Assembly (NCBI RefSeq): GCF_000711225.1
Contig: NZ_JOMG01000001.1
Coordinates: 124,001 to 188,000 of the forward strand
Length of the DNA stretch: 64,000 bases
Reading direction: 5' to 3'
From: Pelobacter seleniigenes DSM 18267
GTDB taxonomy: Bacteria > Desulfobacterota > Desulfuromonadia > Desulfuromonadales > Geopsychrobacteraceae
Program-made: the position numbers and the translations under genes
Notes under the pieces: model-generated
What the model was told of the DNA's origin: nothing
What the model saw: the letters and a program-made list of their open reading frames with translations, nothing else
Database searches by the model: none
In this document: piece after piece, positions 25,437 to 34,415 of the stretch
Position numbering within the stretch: position 1 is the stretch's first letter
Layout of the letters: every line of letters starts with the position of its first letter

Positions 25437-26479
25437 CCGGGATGGAGCGGGTGCAGGCATTGCTGAGCGGGCAGCGACCGGATCGGGTACCGATCAATGT
25501 CAATCTGGTCGATCAAGGGGCCAGGGAATTAGGACTGTCCCTGCAGGACTACTACGCCAAAGGGGAACGGGTCGCTGAAGGCCAGCTGCGCATGCGGGCC
25601 AAATATGGCTACGATCTGCTCTTGGGAATGTTCTACTCGGCACTGGATGCAGAACTGATGGGCTGCCGTCAGCTCATCTATGCGACCGATGGGCCACCCA
25701 ATGTCGGTCACCTGGTGGTGAAAACGCCGGACGATATCAGAAAGCTCACTCCCCCGGCTGATCTTTATTCCCATCCCCGTTTTCATGAATTAGCCAGTTG
25801 TATCAAGACTTTAAAACAGGAATCCGCCGGTCAATGGCCGGTGGTTGGGGTGGTTACAGCCTCATTTTCCCTGCCGGCCATGCTGATGGGTGTTGGTGCC
25901 TGGCTTGATCTGCTGTTGAATGGCGATGCCATCTTACGCGAATTGTTATTGCAGAAATGCGCAGCCTTTGCCTCCGATAAAATCCTCGCCCTGCGGGAGG
26001 CCGGTGCAGATTTAATCATTTATAACAATCCCCTTGCTTCTGCGACTTTCATTCTCCCCGCCCAGTTCAGGCAACTGGCCCTGCCCTGGACCCTCAAAGA
26101 TCTGGAACAGAACGGCCCAAACGGCATCGTTTTCTTCAACGGCGGCGGGGTGATCAATCCGATCCTCGCCGATCTTAAAAAACATTCCGGTATCGGAGCA
26201 TACTATCTCAATCCTTTTGACGACATTGCTGAGGCGCGACAGCTGCTGGGACCGGAACCGCTGATTGTTGGCGCCATTAACGACATCAAGCTGATCGATT
26301 GGACCCCGGAGGAGATCGAACAGGACGTTGAACGCATCATGCTGGCCGGAAATATAGCGGGCAACTTTATTTTTGGTACGCTGCTGATGCCTTACGGCAT
26401 CCCCGAGCATAATATCCGGACAATGATCAAGGCGGCAATCAAGTATGGCTCCTTTGCTGAGGGGGGTAACAATGAGTGA
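25433..26479 (+). CDS. Uroporphyrinogen decarboxylase-family methyltransferase (MtaA/CmuA type)
   Basis: A 348-residue URO-D superfamily protein: MTGMERVQALLSGQRPDRVP at the start, long TIM-barrel body, FFNGGGVINPILADL and GAINDIKLIDWTPEEIEQDVERI near the C-terminus. In MtaA, MtbA and CmuA this fold transfers the methyl group between a corrinoid protein and a thiol or folate. True HemE residues for porphyrin binding are not evident. Next to its corrinoid protein, it is more likely a methyltransferase than a haem enzyme. The methyl donor is not identifiable. Confidence 0.87.
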   Translation: MTGMERVQALLSGQRPDRVPINVNLVDQGARELGLSLQDYYAKGERVAEGQLRMRAKYGYDLLLGMFYSALDAELMGCRQLIYATDGPPNVGHLVVKTPDDIRKLTPPADLYSHPRFHELASCIKTLKQESAGQWPVVGVVTASFSLPAMLMGVGAWLDLLLNGDAILRELLLQKCAAFASDKILALREAGADLIIYNNPLASATFILPAQFRQLALPWTLKDLEQNGPNGIVFFNGGGVINPILADLKKHSGIGAYYLNPFDDIAEARQLLGPEPLIVGAINDIKLIDWTPEEIEQDVERIMLAGNIAGNFIFGTLLMPYGIPEHNIRTMIKAAIKYGSFAEGGNNE

Positions 26480-27065
26480 CCCTCAGATGATCATCGGCTG
26501 TGGGATTCTGGAAAAGGAAATCCGTTATCTGGCTGAAAGAAACAACTGGTCACAAGAACTTATTTTCATTCCTTCAGGTCTGCATGTCGATTTTGACAAA
26601 CTGAGAAACAGTCTGGAAAAGTGCCTGCAGCAGTATAAAGATAAACCTGCCGCTGTTTTCTACGGAACCTGCCACCCTTGCATGGATGAGATTCTGGCCG
26701 GGACTCAGCGCTGCCGCACTCCTGGACAGAACTGTGTCGACATCTATCTCGGTCATGATCGATTCAGTCAGGAACTTCAACAGGGCGCTTTTTTCCTGTT
26801 TGAAGACTGGGCCCTGCACTGGAATGACATTGTCGGCGCCATCATGCCCGGCGATCCGGACATTATGCGCAGCATCTTCCGCAGTGCCCATAAATATCTC
26901 CTGGCAATTCGCACTCCCTGCTCGGGGGATTTTACTGCCGAGGCGGAGGCCATCAGTGACATGACGGCCCTGGAACTGCGCTGGATTGACATCGGCCTGG
27001 AGAATTTGGAAGAAAACCTGCGCGAGACCCTTAACAGGGTGAGGATGAACACAACTCATGGCTGA
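26472..27065 (+). CDS. DUF1638 domain protein
   Basis: A 197-residue protein matching DUF1638, a family typically encoded beside corrinoid methyltransferase genes. Features are MIIGCGILEKEIRYLAERN, IPSGLHVDFDKLRNSLEKCL, FYGTCHPCMDEILAG, and a Cys-containing RCRTPGQNCVDIYLGHDRF. The paired CHPC and the C-x-n-C could bind metal or B12-linked ligands, but the biochemical role is not known. Its ATG (26472) lies inside the methyltransferase gene behind GGGGGG, and its stop overlaps the kinase start by 8 bases. Confidence 0.85.
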   Translation: MSDPQMIIGCGILEKEIRYLAERNNWSQELIFIPSGLHVDFDKLRNSLEKCLQQYKDKPAAVFYGTCHPCMDEILAGTQRCRTPGQNCVDIYLGHDRFSQELQQGAFFLFEDWALHWNDIVGAIMPGDPDIMRSIFRSAHKYLLAIRTPCSGDFTAEAEAISDMTALELRWIDIGLENLEENLRETLNRVRMNTTHG

Positions 27066-29499
27066 AAATCAGGATATTTCCCTTGACCAGTATCGCAATC
27101 TGGAAGAAAGACTCGCCAAACTCGCGCAGAAAAAATCGCGCATTGAGCTGATCAATTCGCTGCTGAGTCGGCTCAGCACCGTCCAGGGCCTCGATAACAT
27201 GATCGAGCATATTCTCAATGCCCTGATGCAAACCATCGGTGCAAATAATATTTTTATTGTTTACCAGATGAACGACGCATGGAGATACCGGGATATTTAT
27301 CAGCAAAGTCATCCCTATTATAAAGGGGAAAATCCGAACCTGGATCTGGCCCTGGCAACCGGCCAGCCGCAACGCACCAAGATTTCTGAAGCACCCTCCC
27401 GGGAACATTGTCAACAACCGGACGAGACAGTTGAAAACTGGATTTTCCCGCTCCAGGCACAAAACCGTAAAGTTGGAGCGGTCTGTTTTGAGGGAATGCA
27501 GCTGACTGATAAAAATATCTTTGATGAGCTGCTGCCATTTTTCGTTTACGCCGGTTTGATGCTTGATAATGAACTGTCCAATTACTCAAAGCTGGAAGAA
27601 GCACACCGCCGGCTGCAGGATTCCGAGACCCTCTATCGCAACCTTTTTGACCAATCCCCTGACGGTATCGTTCTCTGGAGCCTGCCCGATCTTAAGCCGG
27701 TCCAGTTTAACACCGCGGCACATACCTTACTCGGTTATTCCCGTGAAGAATTTGCAGCTCTGTCAGTCCCTGATATTCACCAGAGTAGAGCCCCTGAAGA
27801 AATCACCAAAATTACCGCACAGGTGAAGACACAAAAGACAGTCCACTTCGAGGCAAAGCAGCATACCAAAACAGGGGAATTAAGATCATCGTTAGTCTCT
27901 TTGAAACTGCTGGAGATCTCGGGAAAACAAACGATTTTGGCCATGCACCGCGATGTCACTGAATACAAAAAAACTCAGGAGAGCATGGCATTGCTGAATT
28001 TTGCCATGGATCATATCAGCGAAGCGGTCTATCTGATCGCGGCGGACGGAACATTCCGCTTCGTCAACAATGAAGCGGTCAGAGCCCTGGGATATCGCCG
28101 GGAAGAACTCCTGACCATGAGCGTTGCCCAGATCGCACCTGATTTACCCGCCGAAGCCTGGCCGGTCCACTGGCAGGAGATGAAAGAATCGGGAACGCTG
28201 ACCATTCAAGGGCGCCACCTCCGCAAAAATGGAGAGATCTTTCCGGTCGAAATAACCGCCAACCATTTCATATATGATCAGGTCGAATACAACCTGGCGC
28301 TGGTGACCGATATTACCGACCGGTTACGCAGTGAAGAAGAACGTCGCCAGTTTGAAAAACAGATGGTGCAGACCCAAAAAATGGAGAGTCTCGGGGTCCT
28401 GGCCGGTGGTGTTGCCCACGATTTCAACAACCTGCTTGCGGCCATCATGGGGCACTCCGAACTCACCAAGAGAAGACTGCCCAACGGCTCTCCGGCCATT
28501 GAACACCTGAAGCAGATAGAACATGCCGCGGAACGCGCGGCTGACCTGGCCAAGCAGATGCTGGCATACTCCGGTCGCGGAAAATTTGTGGTGGAAAGGA
28601 TTGACCTCAACAGCCTGCTTAAAGAAATGCTGCACATGCTGCAGGTCTCGATCTCAAAAAAGGTTGTCTTACGTCTGAACCCTTATCCCACCCTCCCCGC
28701 CTTGAACGCTGATGCGACCCAACTGCGGCAAATCATCATGAATCTGGTCATTAACGCCTCTGAAGCGATCGGGGAAAGAAGTGGCGTGATTTCCATTACC
28801 ACGGGCTGTATGGATTGTGACGAGAGCTATCTGAAAAATATCTGGCTCAACGAAAACCTGACCGGCGGACTTTATGTCTACCTGGAGATTGCCGATACCG
28901 GTTGCGGCATGGACAAAGAGACTTTGGCAAAAATCTTTGACCCATTTTTCTCGACCAAATTTACCGGCCGCGGGCTGGGGATGTCCGCAGTCATGGGGAT
29001 CGTCCGCGGGCATAATGGCGCCATCAAGGTCTACAGCGAACTCGGCCAGGGGACGACTTTCAAAATTCTGCTGCCAGCCTCTGAAAAACCTGCCGAGCTG
29101 TTCGCTAACGAAGCACCGGAAGAAAATTGGACCGGGACCGGCAAGGTCTTACTGGTCGATGACGAAGAAACGGTGCGTGGCATTGGTGTGGAAATGCTCA
29201 AAGAGCTTGGTTTCAGCACCATAACCGCCCGTGACGGCAAAGAAGCCTTGGAGATCTATCGCAACACCCCGGATATCATCCTGGTGATTCTGGATCTGAC
29301 CATGCCCAGAATGGACGGCGAGCAATGTTTCCGGGAACTGAAAACGATCAATCCGCAGGTTAAAGCGGTGATTTCAAGCGGCTATAACGAACAGGAGGTC
29401 TCCCAGAAATTTATCGGCAAAGGGATTTCAGGGTTCGTTCAAAAACCCTACAAATTGGCTGTTTTGAGGGGAATCATAAAAAAACTGCTCCAGCAATAA
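27058..29499 (+). CDS. Hybrid sensor histidine kinase with GAF, two PAS and a receiver domain
   Basis: 813 residues with no transmembrane helix, so cytoplasmic. Order: short coiled coil (1-35), GAF-like domain (about 40-175), PAS 1 (about 190-305), PAS 2 (about 312-425), HisKA with His454 in GGVAHDFNNLLAAIMGHSEL, HATPase (NLVINASEA, DTGCGMD, GRGLGMSAV), and C-terminal receiver (LLVDDEETVRG, phospho-Asp in VILDLTMPRMDG, Lys in FVQKPYK). There is no DNA-binding output. It overlaps DUF1638 by 8 bases, so it is made together with the corrinoid methyltransferase proteins and may monitor that pathway. A matching downstream regulator is not present. Confidence 0.93.
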   Translation: MAENQDISLDQYRNLEERLAKLAQKKSRIELINSLLSRLSTVQGLDNMIEHILNALMQTIGANNIFIVYQMNDAWRYRDIYQQSHPYYKGENPNLDLALATGQPQRTKISEAPSREHCQQPDETVENWIFPLQAQNRKVGAVCFEGMQLTDKNIFDELLPFFVYAGLMLDNELSNYSKLEEAHRRLQDSETLYRNLFDQSPDGIVLWSLPDLKPVQFNTAAHTLLGYSREEFAALSVPDIHQSRAPEEITKITAQVKTQKTVHFEAKQHTKTGELRSSLVSLKLLEISGKQTILAMHRDVTEYKKTQESMALLNFAMDHISEAVYLIAADGTFRFVNNEAVRALGYRREELLTMSVAQIAPDLPAEAWPVHWQEMKESGTLTIQGRHLRKNGEIFPVEITANHFIYDQVEYNLALVTDITDRLRSEEERRQFEKQMVQTQKMESLGVLAGGVAHDFNNLLAAIMGHSELTKRRLPNGSPAIEHLKQIEHAAERAADLAKQMLAYSGRGKFVVERIDLNSLLKEMLHMLQVSISKKVVLRLNPYPTLPALNADATQLRQIIMNLVINASEAIGERSGVISITTGCMDCDESYLKNIWLNENLTGGLYVYLEIADTGCGMDKETLAKIFDPFFSTKFTGRGLGMSAVMGIVRGHNGAIKVYSELGQGTTFKILLPASEKPAELFANEAPEENWTGTGKVLLVDDEETVRGIGVEMLKELGFSTITARDGKEALEIYRNTPDIILVILDLTMPRMDGEQCFRELKTINPQVKAVISSGYNEQEVSQKFIGKGISGFVQKPYKLAVLRGIIKKLLQQ

Positions 29500-29556
29500 A
29501 CCACAGAAAACCTTTCCACTCCTACCAGAGAACGCTCACGTCTCTGCACAGAACAA

Positions 29557-29592
29557 CGGGCCAGTCGATATCTTCAACTGACCCGATTTTTT
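29557..29592 (+). terminator. Terminator of the corrinoid/kinase operon
   Basis: CGGGCCAGT pairs with ACTGACCCG (one mismatch) and is followed by ATTTTTT. It lies between the convergent kinase and aldA genes. Confidence 0.7.
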
Positions 29593-29612
29593 GCCAATGA
29601 AACGGGCAAAAT

Positions 29613-31049
29613 TCAGCTCTGAATATAAACCACGTGGCTCTGCAAATATTCGTAGAGGCCGTGCTTGCCGTCGGCGCCGCCGATACCCGACTTCCGCCAG
29701 CCGGCGTGGAACCCCTGCATCCCTTCGAAATGTTCGCGGTTGACGTAGGTTTCCCCGTATTTCAGTTCGTTGCAGGCGCGCATCACCGAACCGATATTAT
29801 TGGTGAAGATGGAAGAGGTCAGCCCGAATTCACAATCGTTGGCCATGGCGATGGCTTCATCCAGACCGCTGACGGTCATGACCGGCAGAGCCGGACCGAA
29901 GATTTCCTGGCGCATGATCTCCATGTCCTGGCGGCAGTTGGCCAACAGGGTCGGCTGATAAAAATAGCCGTGCTTGGTATCACCGGGCCGGGAACCGCCG
30001 GTGAGCACTTCGGCACCGTCCTGTTTGGCGCGCTCGACCATGGCTTCGACTTTTTCCAGTTGCTCGAGGCTGACCTGGCAGCTCATGTCCGGGTTGGGAT
30101 CCGCCGCGGGGTCGCCGTAGCTGACCGCGGCCATGGCTTTGGTCAGTTTATCCAGGAACTCGCCGGCCACCTTGTCATCCACATAGACCCGTTCCGCGCA
30201 GTTACAGACCTGGCCGCTGAAAATCACCCGCGAGGCAACGATCGCCTTGACCGCCAGGTCAAGATCGGCATCGGCGCAGACAATGGCCGGCGCTTTGCCG
30301 CCCAGTTCCAGTGAGGTTTTGGTGATGTTTTCGGCCGTTGCCGCGATGATCTTTTGCCCGGCCTCGACACTGCCGGTCAGGGAGACCATGCCGGTCAAGG
30401 GGCTTTTGACCAAGGCATTACCCAGGGTCCCACCACCTCCGGAGACAATATTCAGGACCCCTTTGGGCAGATCGAGTTGGGCCACCAGTTTGGCGAACTC
30501 AAAGGTACTGTTGGGGGTTTCACTACTCGGCTTGACCACGATGGTATTCCCGGTCAGCAGCGCCGGGGCCACTTTGCGGGCCATGACGAAAAACGGGAAA
30601 TTCCAGGGGCAGATCCCCACCACCACGCCGATGGGTTGGCGGAACAGCAAAATGTTCTCTTTTGGACGATCGCTCTGGATGATTTCCCCCTCGTAAATCC
30701 GTGCCCAACCGGCATAGTAATCAAAATAATCCGCGGTGAAATCGATCTCGACCTGCGCCAGGGACGAAACCTTGGCCTGCTCTTCCATCAGCACCCGGGC
30801 CAGTTCGACCCGGTTGGCCCGGATCGCGGCCGCCATCTGCTTCAGATAGCCGGCCCGTTCGCTGGCCGGTCTGGCCGCCCAGGCGGTCTGCGCCGCAGTG
30901 GCCGCGGCAAGCGCGGCCTCGGCGTCGGCCGTCCCTCCTTTGGGTGCCGTGGCAATCACTTGCTCGGTGAAAGGATTCAGGACTTCAAAAACCTCATTGC
31001 TGCTGGAATCCCTGAACTCGCCATTGATAAACTGCTGATAGGTTTTCAT
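29613..31049 (-). CDS. aldA: Lactaldehyde/glycolaldehyde dehydrogenase AldA
   Basis: A 478-residue ALDH strikingly similar to E. coli AldA. Shared stretches include FTADYFDYYAGWARIYEGEI, ENILLF, PALLTGNTIVVKP, GKAPAIV and, at the C-terminus, EGMQGFHAGWRKSGIGGADG then KHGLYEYLQSHVVYIQS. The general base is Glu248 (LELGGK) and the nucleophile Cys282 (SGQVCNCAERVY). It oxidises L-lactaldehyde to L-lactate and glycolaldehyde to glycolate with NAD. GGAGG precedes ATG 31049. It is transcribed divergently from the TRAP/LarA/Lut operon, which would take up and oxidise its product. Confidence 0.93.
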   Translation of the reverse strand: MKTYQQFINGEFRDSSSNEVFEVLNPFTEQVIATAPKGGTADAEAALAAATAAQTAWAARPASERAGYLKQMAAAIRANRVELARVLMEEQAKVSSLAQVEIDFTADYFDYYAGWARIYEGEIIQSDRPKENILLFRQPIGVVVGICPWNFPFFVMARKVAPALLTGNTIVVKPSSETPNSTFEFAKLVAQLDLPKGVLNIVSGGGGTLGNALVKSPLTGMVSLTGSVEAGQKIIAATAENITKTSLELGGKAPAIVCADADLDLAVKAIVASRVIFSGQVCNCAERVYVDDKVAGEFLDKLTKAMAAVSYGDPAADPNPDMSCQVSLEQLEKVEAMVERAKQDGAEVLTGGSRPGDTKHGYFYQPTLLANCRQDMEIMRQEIFGPALPVMTVSGLDEAIAMANDCEFGLTSSIFTNNIGSVMRACNELKYGETYVNREHFEGMQGFHAGWRKSGIGGADGKHGLYEYLQSHVVYIQS

Positions 31050-31513
31050 GCGGGGACCTCCGATGGGAAAAGGTTGGCAAAGAAGCGCCCGGCACAGCGT
31101 GGGGAGAGTCGGTGGGATCGGAAAGAAAGGAGGTCAAGGCCGTAGCCGTGGTCATGTTCAACAGTCGGTCAGCCAGTCCCCCTCCGTCTTCAGCCGCATG
31201 GACTCAGAATAGCTCCGCCCGGGGCTTCACTGAACCAACTCTACTAGAAAAAAACCTCTTCGCAACCGGGACTGCAGGGCCCACGGTCGCGGTTCCGGCA
31301 AACGCTCTTGACACCCATCTGGTGGCATATTATCTTGCAACCCCCTGAACTCACAAAAAGAATTTGAATTCACCAAACACAGTTCGACGATACTAAACAA
31401 AGCTCTACTGCTGCATTTTTCAGGTGCCCAAAACAGGAATTTTCAGCCTTTTCCCGTGCCGGTCAAAACGTCGCGGGCTGTTGATTGATTTATTTGCCCA
31501 GGAGAATACTGCC
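31050..31513. other. Divergent control region between aldA and the TRAP operon
   Basis: No ORF is supported. TTGACA occurs at about 31309 upstream of an AT-rich run (TATTATC). A GGCATATTATCTTGC string nearby resembles a sigma-54 site but its GG-to-GC spacing is one base too long. No clear operator was recognised. Confidence 0.35.
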
Positions 31514-32533
31514 ATGAAAAAACTACTCGGTTGCCTTACCATCCTGCTGCTGTTGACAGCGTCCGTCCCGACCCTGTCTTTTGCGGCAAAGCTCAATTTC
31601 GGTCACATCGCCCCGACCTTCCACGGGATGTCCAAAGGGATCGATGTTTTTGCCGACTACGTCCGCGAAAAAACCAACGGTAAATACGATATTGCCACCT
31701 TCCCCATGGGCCAACTGGGCAACGAGCGCTCCATGGCCTCCCAGGTACAATCGGGCAGTTTGCAGATCGCCGCCATCACCACCGCGGTGCTGCAGAACTT
31801 CGTCCCGGAAGTAGCGATTCTTGATATGCCGTTTCTGTTTCCCAACCGGGCCACGGCTTACGCAGTGCTGGATGACCAGGCGGTCAAAGACAAAATCTTC
31901 TCCTACCTGCCGAAAAAGGGCTTTGTCGGCATCGGCTGGGTCGAAAACGAGATCCGCGATTTTTCCAATACCAAGCACCCGGTCCGCACCCCGGCTGATA
32001 TCAAAGGACTCAAGGTTCGGGTGATGAACTCCCCGGCTTACCTCGACACCTTTAATCAGCTCGGTGCCTCAACTGTGGGGATTCCCTTCCCGGAAGTTTA
32101 CAGCGCCCTGCAGACCGGGGTGATCGATGCCCAGGAAAACCCGCTAATGACCGCCGTGCTGATGAAGTTCCCCGAGGTTACCAAGTACGTCACCAATACC
32201 CAGCACGCCCTGACCGAATGTATCATCATCGTCAATATTGATTTCTGGGAGCGGCTCAGCCCTAAAGAACAGCAGATCTTCCGCGAAGCCGCCAACCTGG
32301 CCACCCAGACCAACCGGACCCGCAATGCCGAGATCAAACAGAACCTGCCGAAGTTGAATATGTCCATTGAGGAATACTGCAAACAGCACGGAGTTGAACT
32401 GATCAACCTGACTCCCGAAGAGCGGGAAGCCTTCCGCGTGGCTATGACCCCGGTGTGGGACAAGTATCGCGGCCTGATCGGCGATGATATCTTTGATTTC
32501 ATGCTGGCCAAAATCAAGGAACATAAGCAATAA
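31514..32533 (+). CDS. TRAP transporter solute-binding protein DctP family
   Basis: A 339-residue periplasmic binding protein. Start ATG 31514 (AGGAG upstream) gives a clean signal peptide, MKKLLGCLTILLLLTASVPT then LSFAAKL. The mature part has the DctP pattern: LNFGHIAPTFHGMSKGIDVFADYV, FPMGQLGNERSMASQVQSG, RTPADIKGLKVRVMNSPAYL with the carboxylate-binding Arg in KVRVM, and GVIDAQENPL. It captures an organic acid and delivers it to DctQM. The neighbouring lactate racemase and Lut genes suggest lactate or a related 2-hydroxy acid. Confidence 0.93.
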   Translation: MKKLLGCLTILLLLTASVPTLSFAAKLNFGHIAPTFHGMSKGIDVFADYVREKTNGKYDIATFPMGQLGNERSMASQVQSGSLQIAAITTAVLQNFVPEVAILDMPFLFPNRATAYAVLDDQAVKDKIFSYLPKKGFVGIGWVENEIRDFSNTKHPVRTPADIKGLKVRVMNSPAYLDTFNQLGASTVGIPFPEVYSALQTGVIDAQENPLMTAVLMKFPEVTKYVTNTQHALTECIIIVNIDFWERLSPKEQQIFREAANLATQTNRTRNAEIKQNLPKLNMSIEEYCKQHGVELINLTPEEREAFRVAMTPVWDKYRGLIGDDIFDFMLAKIKEHKQ

Positions 32534-32625
32534 TCCGATGACTGCCCGATGCGGGCAGTTCACTTTTCAGTACCGGCAAGGGAGGGGCGTTGCTCCTCCC
32601 TTTGCCATGCCCGCTTGGAGCACCA

Positions 32626-33135
32626 ATGAAGCGCTTGTTCGGCCTGCTTGGCCGCATCGAGGAATTGACCCTCAGCCTGACCTTTCTGGGGCTGGCGTTG
32701 GTCGCCGTCATTCAGGTTTTCTGCCGCTATGCCCTGGACATCAGTTTTACCTGGTTTGAAGAAGCCGGTCGCTATGTCGGCATTTTCGCCACCTTCCTCG
32801 GTGCCAGTCTGGGGGTCAAATACGCCAGCCACTTTTCCATGGACCTGCTGATCAGTTCGGCCAAACCCCGCGTCCGCAAAGCCCTGCACTGCGGCATCGG
32901 CCTGCTGTGCGGCTGCGCCATGCTGGACCTGGCGTTCTATGGCTTTCGCCTGGTTGTGCGCAATTACAACTTCGGCAATACCTCGGCGGCCATGCAGCTG
33001 CCCATGTACATCGCTTACCTGCCGATTCCGTTCTTTGCCCTGATCATGGCGCTGCGCTTTTACCGGATTGCCTGGAACGCCCTGCGCGGCCAGCTGCAGA
33101 CACCCAAAACCGATGGCGGAGGGCAGCTGTCATGA
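32626..33135 (+). CDS. TRAP transporter small permease DctQ
   Basis: A 169-residue membrane protein with four helices. It carries the DctQ signature: a first helix LTLSLTFLGLALVAVIQVFCRYALDISFTWFEEAGRYVGIF, a second ATFLGASLGVKYASHFSMDLL, and a last pair around residues 95 and 135. Start ATG 32626 follows GGAGC. Its TGA overlaps the dctM start (ATGA), so the two permease subunits are coupled. Confidence 0.92.
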   Translation: MKRLFGLLGRIEELTLSLTFLGLALVAVIQVFCRYALDISFTWFEEAGRYVGIFATFLGASLGVKYASHFSMDLLISSAKPRVRKALHCGIGLLCGCAMLDLAFYGFRLVVRNYNFGNTSAAMQLPMYIAYLPIPFFALIMALRFYRIAWNALRGQLQTPKTDGGGQLS

Positions 33136-34409
33136 TGACCACCGTCGCCATCGGCTTTGCCGCCCTGATGCTGGCCGGGGTTCCGCTGGCTTTCATGCTG
33201 ATCATCGTCACCATGATCGCCCTGCAGCTGTTCTCCTTTACTCCCCAGCAGGCGGTGGTGGAGCAGCTTTTCAACTCCCTCGACTCCTTTGTGCTCCTGG
33301 CGATCCCCTTCTTCGTCCTCGCCGGGTCGATCATGACCAAAGGGGCCATCGCCAAACGTTTGATCGCCTTTATCAACTCCCTGGTCGGCTGGATTCCCGG
33401 GGGACTCGGCGTGTCCGGGGTACTGGCCTGCATCTTTTTCGCGGCCATTTCCGGTTCCGGCCCGGCCACGGTGGTCGCCATCGGCTCGATCATGATTCCG
33501 GCCCTGGTCGAAGCCGGCTACCATAAACGCTTTGCCATCGGCCTGATCACCACCTCCGGTTCGCTGGGGATCGTCATTCCGCCGTCGATCCCGATGATCC
33601 TTTACTGCCTGGTCATGAACGTCTCGGTGGCCGAGATGTTCATGGCCGGGATTCTGCCCGGCCTGTTGATCGGGCTGTCCCTGGTCATTTATACGGTCCT
33701 CCGCGCCCGCCGCCACAACTGGAAAATCGGTGAGCGGCCGAGCCTGGCCGAGGTGATCAGAACCGGCAAGGAGGGGTTCTGGGCCATTCTCCTGCCGGTG
33801 GTGGTGCTGGGCGGGATCTATTCAGGGGTCTTCACCCCGACCGAAGCGGCCGCGGTCAGTGTCGGCTATGCCCTGTTCGTCGAGCTGTTCATCTACCGCG
33901 AATGCTCGCTGCGGGAGATCCCCGAAATCTGCCGGGAATCCTCCATCATGGCGTCCTGCCTGCTGTTCCTGCTGGCCGGGGCCATGACCTTCAACTGGCT
34001 GCTGACCGCCGAAGAAATACCGGCCATGGTCGCCCGCTTCGTCATGGAGCATATCCACAGCCCCTGGCTGTTCCTGCTCGCTATCAACCTGCTGCTGCTG
34101 ATTTTGGGCTGTTTCATGGACAGCGTCAGCGCGGTGCTGATCCTTTCACCACTGTTCCTCGACACCCTGCAGGGTTATCATATCGATCTGGTCCATTTCG
34201 GCATCGTCATGGTCCTGAATATCGAGTTCGGCATGCTGACCCCGCCCTTCGGGCTCAACCTGTTCGTCTCCATGGGCGTAACCGGGGAAAAGTTGCGCAC
34301 CGTGGTCAGTGGGGTGCTGCCGCTCCTGGCGCTCCTGCTCTGCTGTCTGCTGCTGGTGACTTATATCCCGGACATCTCCCTGCTGCTGCCCAAACTGTTT
34401 TTGAGGTAA
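33132..34409 (+). CDS. TRAP transporter large permease DctM
   Basis: A 425-residue protein with about eleven to twelve hydrophobic helices, the sodium-driven translocation subunit of the TRAP system. Family landmarks are AIPFFVLAGSIMTKGAIAKRL, GVLACIFFAAISGSGPATVVAIGSIM, GSLGIVIPPSIPMILY and FMDSVSAVLILSPLF. It follows dctQ with a 4-base overlap and precedes larA by 6 bases. Confidence 0.95.
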   Translation: MMTTVAIGFAALMLAGVPLAFMLIIVTMIALQLFSFTPQQAVVEQLFNSLDSFVLLAIPFFVLAGSIMTKGAIAKRLIAFINSLVGWIPGGLGVSGVLACIFFAAISGSGPATVVAIGSIMIPALVEAGYHKRFAIGLITTSGSLGIVIPPSIPMILYCLVMNVSVAEMFMAGILPGLLIGLSLVIYTVLRARRHNWKIGERPSLAEVIRTGKEGFWAILLPVVVLGGIYSGVFTPTEAAAVSVGYALFVELFIYRECSLREIPEICRESSIMASCLLFLLAGAMTFNWLLTAEEIPAMVARFVMEHIHSPWLFLLAINLLLLILGCFMDSVSAVLILSPLFLDTLQGYHIDLVHFGIVMVLNIEFGMLTPPFGLNLFVSMGVTGEKLRTVVSGVLPLLALLLCCLLLVTYIPDISLLLPKLFLR

Positions 34410-34415
34410 GAACTG

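Noticed and set aside
31330-31350. Sigma-54-like GGCATATTATCTTGC upstream of the TRAP operon
   Set aside because: GG and GC are 11 bases apart instead of the required 10.
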